A stretch of DNA of 14,766 nucleotides from Hymenoscyphus infarciens (lineage: Eukaryota > Ascomycota > Leotiomycetes > Helotiales > Helotiaceae). The DNA is taken from NCBI GenBank assembly GCA_001414345.1, contig LLCB01000641.1:1-14766 (forward strand), written 5' to 3'. Positions 10,641 through 14,766 of this stretch are shown in pieces (the first letter of the stretch is position 1; each line of letters begins with the position of its first letter). The position numbers and the translations under genes were made by a program. Under the pieces are notes generated by a model, which was given only the letters and a program-made list of their open reading frames with translations, had not been told where the DNA came from and searched no databases.

Positions 10641-11640
10641 AATTTAAATTTCTACTTACTATTTAGAGTTCTTAAAGAGCGTTATTAAGCTACTATTTTA
10701 AGCTCTTTATTTAATACTCTTTCTAGGTTCTTTTATATTTCCTTATCTTCTTTAACACTTCTTTAACCTCTATATTCTACTAGGGCTATACTCTCTCTCT
10801 ATCTAGCTTTTAAAGTAGCGTTAAAGCCTTTACTATTCTTTAAAGGTCTTTTATAAGTCTTTATACTACTTTCTTAAGTTCTTATATATTTTAGATTATA
10901 AGTGTTTTTTAGTAAAAGACTTCTACTTTAACTAGGATCTTATCTATTAGTCTCTAGCTAAATCTAAGTACTTATAATACCTTTCTTTCTTCTTCTACTT
11001 TTATTATAAGAAGTTAAGCTATATAGTCTAATCCTAGTAGGTTTAAGAACCTTTACTAAGTTACTATATTCTTAGTAAAGAAGATAAGGTTAATTATAGA
11101 GTTATAAGAGCTCTCTCTTCTCTATATAGCTTTATTATAAAGTATATCTCTCTCTAGTACCTATAGTATAGTAAGTTTAAGAATAAAGTCTATATTTCTA
11201 TTATATCTCTTATATATATCTTATAAAAAATAGTAAGTATTTAGATTACTTATTATAAGTACTCTTCTTAGTCTTACTTACTAGAGTATATCTTTAATTA
11301 GTATTTACTCTATTTATAGATTATAGACTAAGTAAACTATTATCTTATCTACTCTCTCTCTTATTATTATACTTTCTTAGTTCTTACTTATAATATATAT
11401 CTAGCTTACTTTTAAATATCTTTTATATATAAAGAGTATTACTACTCTATTTAACTAGATTATATTATATCTTAAGCTTAAGAAGTAGCTAAAAGAGTCT
11501 CTTATACTATTCTATACTAGTTCTTAGATTACTAATATATTATATTCCTTCTTATAATTTAAAGCTATATTAAGAGCTTCTAATATCTTCTTTTTATTCT
11601 AGTATAGTACTATTATACTTATAATAGTCTTATAAGTAGA
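10641..11640 (-). pseudogene. LINE ORF2 endonuclease domain, dead and 3'-truncated
   Basis: This encoded the N-terminal apurinic-like endonuclease of LINE ORF2, which nicks target DNA to prime reverse transcription. Its register (codon first base 11,640) differs from ORF1 and overlaps the end of ORF1 by about 20 bases. Motifs appear in the family order. V-I-*-E-L at about 11,518-11,532 fits VIQEP. S-N-L-N-T-Y-Y-F-L-* at 11,221-11,250 fits a (G/S)D-x-N-x-HH-x-LW motif. S-I-I-N-L at 11,086-11,100 fits STIDL. L-D-Y at 11,023-11,031 fits the catalytic SDH. A P-*-*-N at 10,774-10,785 fits the PWWN linker after the domain. In VIQEP, STIDL, SDH and PWWN every difference is a CpA-to-TpA or TpG-to-TpA change. 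The family length for ORF2 is over 1000 residues; only about 330 codons are traceable here. The reverse transcriptase is not recognisable beyond this point. Confidence 0.75.
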
Positions 11641-11951
11641 GTTTAAGTTACTTTTATTTCTTCTCTAGTTAAATCCCTTATTATATTAAAAGAGCTTCTT
11701 AGCCTTTCTAAGAACTAGGTTAGGTTACTACTATTTATATATTCTACTTTATTTATCTCTATTAGCCTCTTTAGTATAGATCTCTATCTCTACCTCTTCT
11801 TTAAGCTTTATAAGCTCTCTTTCTAGTTAAAAGTAAATAAGTAAAGTATTCTTACCTTACTCTCTTTTAAGAGTCTTTATAAGTTTATAAATATAGTTAT
11901 TCTATTAAGATATTATTCTTTTATCTATCTATAGTATTACTCTCTTATATA

Positions 11952-11996
11952 GTACTCTTTTATAAATACTAGATATTCTCTTTTATAATTTCTATA
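11952..11996 (-). other. Zinc knuckle 3, CX2CX3HX6C ghost
   Basis: The reading Y-R-N-Y-K-R-E-Y-L-V-F-I-K-E-Y has Tyr at positions 1, 4, 8 and 15, matching CX2CX3HX6C with an aromatic residue three after the His position. This is the usual form of the third knuckle in fungal LINE ORF1 proteins. Confidence 0.75.
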
Positions 11997-12032
11997 CTTT
12001 ACTAGATATTCTTTTAAGTTCTTCTTACTAAA

Positions 12033-12080
12033 GTACTCTTCCTTACTTCTTTTATACCTTTTATATATATACTAAGTATA
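12033..12080 (-). other. Zinc knuckle 2, CX2CX4HX6C ghost
   Basis: In the same register and five codons after knuckle 1, the reading has Tyr at positions 1, 4, 9 and 16 (Y-T-*-Y, then I-Y-K-R-Y, then K-R-S-K-E-E-Y). Fungal LINE ORF1 proteins have a second knuckle here, usually with slightly shorter spacing, so the exact ligands are less certain than for knuckles 1 and 3. Confidence 0.6.
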
Positions 12081-12095
12081 TTTCTTATCTTATTT

Positions 12096-12137
12096 ATAGA
12101 AGTATACTATATACCTCTACTTTTAGTACTTATAGTA
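12096..12137 (-). other. Zinc knuckle 1, CX2CX4HX4C ghost
   Basis: The codons read Y-Y-K-Y-*-K-*-R-Y-I-V-Y-F-Y. Tyr stands at positions 1, 4, 9 and 14, exactly the spacing of CX2CX4HX4C. RIP turns both TGY (Cys) and CAY (His) into TAY (Tyr), so the metal-binding residues all converge on Tyr. The two stops fit former Gln or Trp, which are common in these knuckles. Confidence 0.8.
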
Positions 12138-13200
12138 CCTCTATACTACTACTTCTAAGGTATATCTTTTATATAAGAAGTATTATACCTCTTATAGTAT
12201 CTCTCTTATATATAGTCTTCTTACTTTCTTTATTATTACTACTTTAAAGATATAGTTCTTTTAAGCTAGTCTCTTCTATCTTTAATACTCTCTATATCTA
12301 TTTCTTTATTATATAATCTTTAGTATCTTTATATTAAAAGCTTAAGAGATACTCTATAGTATACTCTCTTTTCTATTCTTAAGTATATTTACTAGAGCTC
12401 TTTTTATAAGTATTATAAGCGTTCTTACTACTACTATTATTCCTTATTTAAATACCTTCTTTACCTAGCTATTATCTTATATATATCCTATCTACTTCTC
12501 TTTCTTAAACCTTAAAATAATATCTCTACTTTAGAGCTTTTAAGCTACTATTACTTCTATTCTATATCTACTTATATTTATAGCTTTAATTACTTCTTTT
12601 AATAATAGCTTATCCTTCTCTTTATCTATTCTTATTACTTAGACTATAATCTCTTTAGTATATTTAACTAGTACTATGTATTCTCTTTATAGTATAGTTA
12701 CTACCTCTCTCTATAGTTCTTTAGTTCTAGCTCTCTCTACTTATATTAGACTATACTCCTTTATTCCTTCTATTCTCTTAACTATAATAATAAGCTCCTC
12801 TTATAAGATTTAATATATAATTATATTATCCTCTCCTTTTCTAGTTCTTTTATACTTAAGTACTTTTCCTACTACTTTAATAATTACTTTAATACCTTTC
12901 TTCTCTATTACTAAGTTAAGTATTATTTAGATTAGACTCTTCTCTATTATATCTACGTAGTCTAATACTCTCTTTTATCTCTTTATACTCTACTCTTCTT
13001 AGTTTATTATACTATCTTTATTAGTTATTAGTACTCTAGAGAGAGGAATAGAGGCTCTTTATAAGCCTCTCTTTTCCCTACTACTACTACTACTATAATC
13101 GTTTAGTATAATTATAGAGTACTTTAGTCTCTTTCTAGACTATCTAATAGTTGTTTAAACATATTTTAAGGATTTTAAAGTTACTTTATTAATTCCTCTT

Positions 13201-14766
13201 TTAATAAAAAGATTAAATATAAGTAGTATATCTACTTAAAATACTAATTTAAAAAGATATACTATTTAAGATATTAAATATAAATAGATATACTATTTAG
13301 AAAACTAATATATATAATATATATACTTATAATAATAATCTAAGTAAATATATTATTAAAAAGATTAAATATAAATAGATATACTACTTAGAATACTAAT
13401 TTAAAAAATATACTTATAATATTAATCTAAGTAAATATATTATAAAAAAGATTAAATATAAGTAGATATACTACTTAGAATACTATTATAAGTAGTATAT
13501 CTACTTAAAATACTAATATAAGTAGTATATCTACTTAAAATACTAATTTAAATAAATATATTATTAAATACTAATATAAGTAGTATATCTACTCAAAACA
13601 CTAATTTATATAAATATACTACTTAGAATACTAATTTAAAAAATATACTTATAATATTAATCTAAGTAAATATATTATTAAAAAGATTAAATATAAGTAG
13701 ATATACTACTTAGAATACTATTATAAGTAGTATATCTACTTAAAATACTAATATAAGTAGTATATCTACTTAAAATACTAATTTAAATAAATATATTACT
13801 TAAATACTAATATAAGTAGTATATCTACTTAAATACTAAATAAGTAGTATATCTACTTAAAATACTAATTTATATAAATATACTACTTAGAATACTAATT
13901 TGAAAAATATACTTATAATATTAATCTAAGTAAATATATTATTAAAAAGATTAAATATAAGTAGATATACTACTTAGAATACTATTATAAGTAGTATATC
14001 TACTTAAAATACTAATATAAGTAGTATATCTACTTAAAATACTAATTTAAATAAATATATTACTTAAATACTAATATAAGTAGTATATCTACTTAAATAC
14101 TAAATAAATAGTATATCTACTTAAAATACTAATTTATATAAATATACTACTTAGAATACTAATTTGAAAAATATACTTATAATATTAATCTAAGTAAATA
14201 TATTATTAAAAAGATTAAATATAAGTAGATATACTACTTAGAATACTATTATAAGTAGTATATCTACTTAAAATACTAATTAAATAAATATACTATTTAA
14301 GCTATTAAATATAAATAAATATACTATTTAGAAAACTAATATATATAATATATATACTTATAATATTAAACTAAGTAAATATATTATAAAAAAGATTAAA
14401 TATAAGTAGATATACTACTTAGAATACTATTATAAGTAGTATATCTACTTAAAATACTAATTTAAATAAATATATTACTTAAATACTAATATAAGTAGTA
14501 TACTTACTTAAATACTAATATAAGTAGTATATCTAATTAAAATACTAATATAAGTAGTATATCTACTTAAAATACTAATTTAAATAGATATATTACTTAA
14601 AATATTTAATATTAATAAATATATAATTTAAAAGACTAAATATAAGTAGATATACTACTTAAAATACTAATATAAGTAATATATCTACTTAAAATACTAA
14701 TTTAAATTAATATATTACTTAAAATATTTAATATTAATTAATATATAATTTAAAAGACTAGATATA
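13201..14766. repeat. Satellite-like array with 264-bp higher-order period
   Basis: The array is built from short cores aagtagtatatctactt and its reverse complement aagtagatatactactt, alternating with spacers such as aaaatactaat and gattaaatata. A higher-order unit starting gaatactaattt(a/g)aaaaatatac begins at 13,391, 13,626, 13,890 and 14,154. The steps are 235, 264 and 264 bases. The first unit is short because it lacks one subrepeat, and the last diverges after about 14,278. The flanking block near 13,260-13,350 (tatttagaaaactaatatatataatat) recurs at about 14,323-14,360. Whether it is centromeric, subtelomeric or a dispersed satellite cannot be told from here. Confidence 0.8.
14579..14766. 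repeat. 122-bp tandem repeat running off the window
   Basis: The block starting tttaaatagatatattacttaaaatattt at 14,579 recurs at 14,701 as tttaaattaatatattacttaaaatattt and continues in step (both reach aatttaaaagacta) until the window ends inside the second copy. The array therefore continues beyond base 14,766. Confidence 0.7.

Larger units (their letters stand above)
10641..13162 (-). mobile_element. Decayed LINE retrotransposon (Tad/I-like), 3' part missing
   Basis: On the minus strand an ORF1-like frame with three zinc knuckles is followed by an ORF2-like frame in another register carrying endonuclease motifs. This is the order in fungal Tad-type and I-type LINEs, which copy themselves by nicking the target DNA and reverse-transcribing their RNA at the nick. 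The minus strand is purine-rich here, giving Lys/Glu/Arg-rich readings. Its 5' side lies next to the satellite-like array that starts at about 13,201. The reverse transcriptase that should follow the endonuclease is not recognisable past about 10,640. RIP has removed almost all ATG codons and turned Gln/Trp codons into stops, so the element cannot be active. Clade assignment beyond Tad/I-like is not possible by eye. Confidence 0.8.
11619..13162 (-). pseudogene. LINE ORF1 (Gag-like, three CCHC knuckles), dead
   Basis: This encoded the nucleic-acid-binding ORF1 protein of a fungal LINE, which packages the element RNA. The main register has codon first bases at positions such as 13,139, 12,959 and 12,137. 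Near the N-terminus is a short Ser run (about 13,083-13,097), followed by a long Lys/Glu-rich stretch. A segment at about 12,480-12,560 resembles the S-G-D-I region of LINE ORF1 proteins (read S-R-D-I-I-L). Three zinc knuckles in the same register then follow at 12,096-12,137, 12,033-12,080 and 11,952-11,996. A Lys/Arg-rich tail runs to TAA at 11,619-11,621. Roughly one codon in eleven is TAA/TAG, in keeping with a Gln/Trp-containing protein under RIP. The start is uncertain: a surviving ATG at 13,160-13,162 is in a neighbouring register, so either a small indel separates it from the main frame or it is not the true start. The family call is firm; the ends are approximate. Confidence 0.78.
1..14766. 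other. RIP-mutated AT-rich region
   Basis: Almost every potential CA or TG dinucleotide is missing on both strands across the whole window, and TA steps dominate. CG dinucleotides (for example in acg, gcg and cga) are still present, so this is not simply CpG decay. The pattern matches repeat-induced point mutation, the premeiotic C-to-T mutation of duplicated DNA at CpA known from filamentous ascomycetes. Its consequences are visible: ATG is very rare, TGA stops are nearly absent, and TAA/TAG occur in every frame. Independent support comes from the decayed LINE at 10,641-13,162, where changes at several conserved motifs are exactly those predicted from CpA-to-TpA. The organism assignment is inference from the mutation type; no species can be named. 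Confidence 0.9.

Noticed and set aside
13201..14766. CRISPR array
   Set aside because: Repeats are not separated by unique spacers of constant length, the units are nested AT-rich satellites, and the setting is fungal.

Overview
This window shows no intact gene. It looks like AT-rich heterochromatin from a filamentous ascomycete (Pezizomycotina) destroyed by repeat-induced point mutation (RIP). The main evidence is that CA and TG dinucleotides are almost absent on both strands, while TA is everywhere and some CG remains. C-to-T change at CpA, read on both strands, leaves this trace. By eye G+C is roughly one fifth, and lower in the flanks. ATG contains TG, so start codons are nearly erased, and CAA, CAG and TGG have become TAA or TAG. 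Ordinary ORF finding therefore fails here. I read frames by treating in-frame TAA/TAG as former Gln/Trp and Tyr as former His, Cys or Tyr.

Layout. Bases 1-660 are very AT-rich and hold short repeats and a palindrome related to the right flank. Bases 660-10,640 are a mosaic of mutated DNA. It holds three small tandem-repeat blocks (about 2405-2640, 5855-6050, 7958-8080), a stop-poor minus-strand frame (about 3283-4496) that I cannot identify firmly, and a segment rich in A and T runs (about 9950-10,640). Bases 10,641-13,162 on the minus strand are the best-supported feature: the 5' part of a LINE (non-LTR) retrotransposon of the fungal Tad/I-like type. Its ORF1 keeps three zinc-knuckle spacings. 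An ORF2 follows in a different frame and keeps, in order, the apurinic-like endonuclease motifs. The reverse transcriptase is not recognisable below about 10,640. Bases 13,201-14,766 are a satellite-like array of short inverted-repeat motifs in a higher-order 264-bp period, and it runs off the end of the window.

How the parts relate. The LINE ORFs are the only pieces with an assignable former function: nucleic-acid binding (ORF1) and target-DNA nicking (ORF2 endonuclease). Both are dead. The likely present role of the region is structural (silenced, repeat-rich chromatin), which is inference. I found no tRNA, rRNA, CRISPR array, operon, promoter or terminator I could support, and no sign of an intact new system. 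The most informative signals are the mutation pattern, the ghost LINE and the differences between repeat copies.
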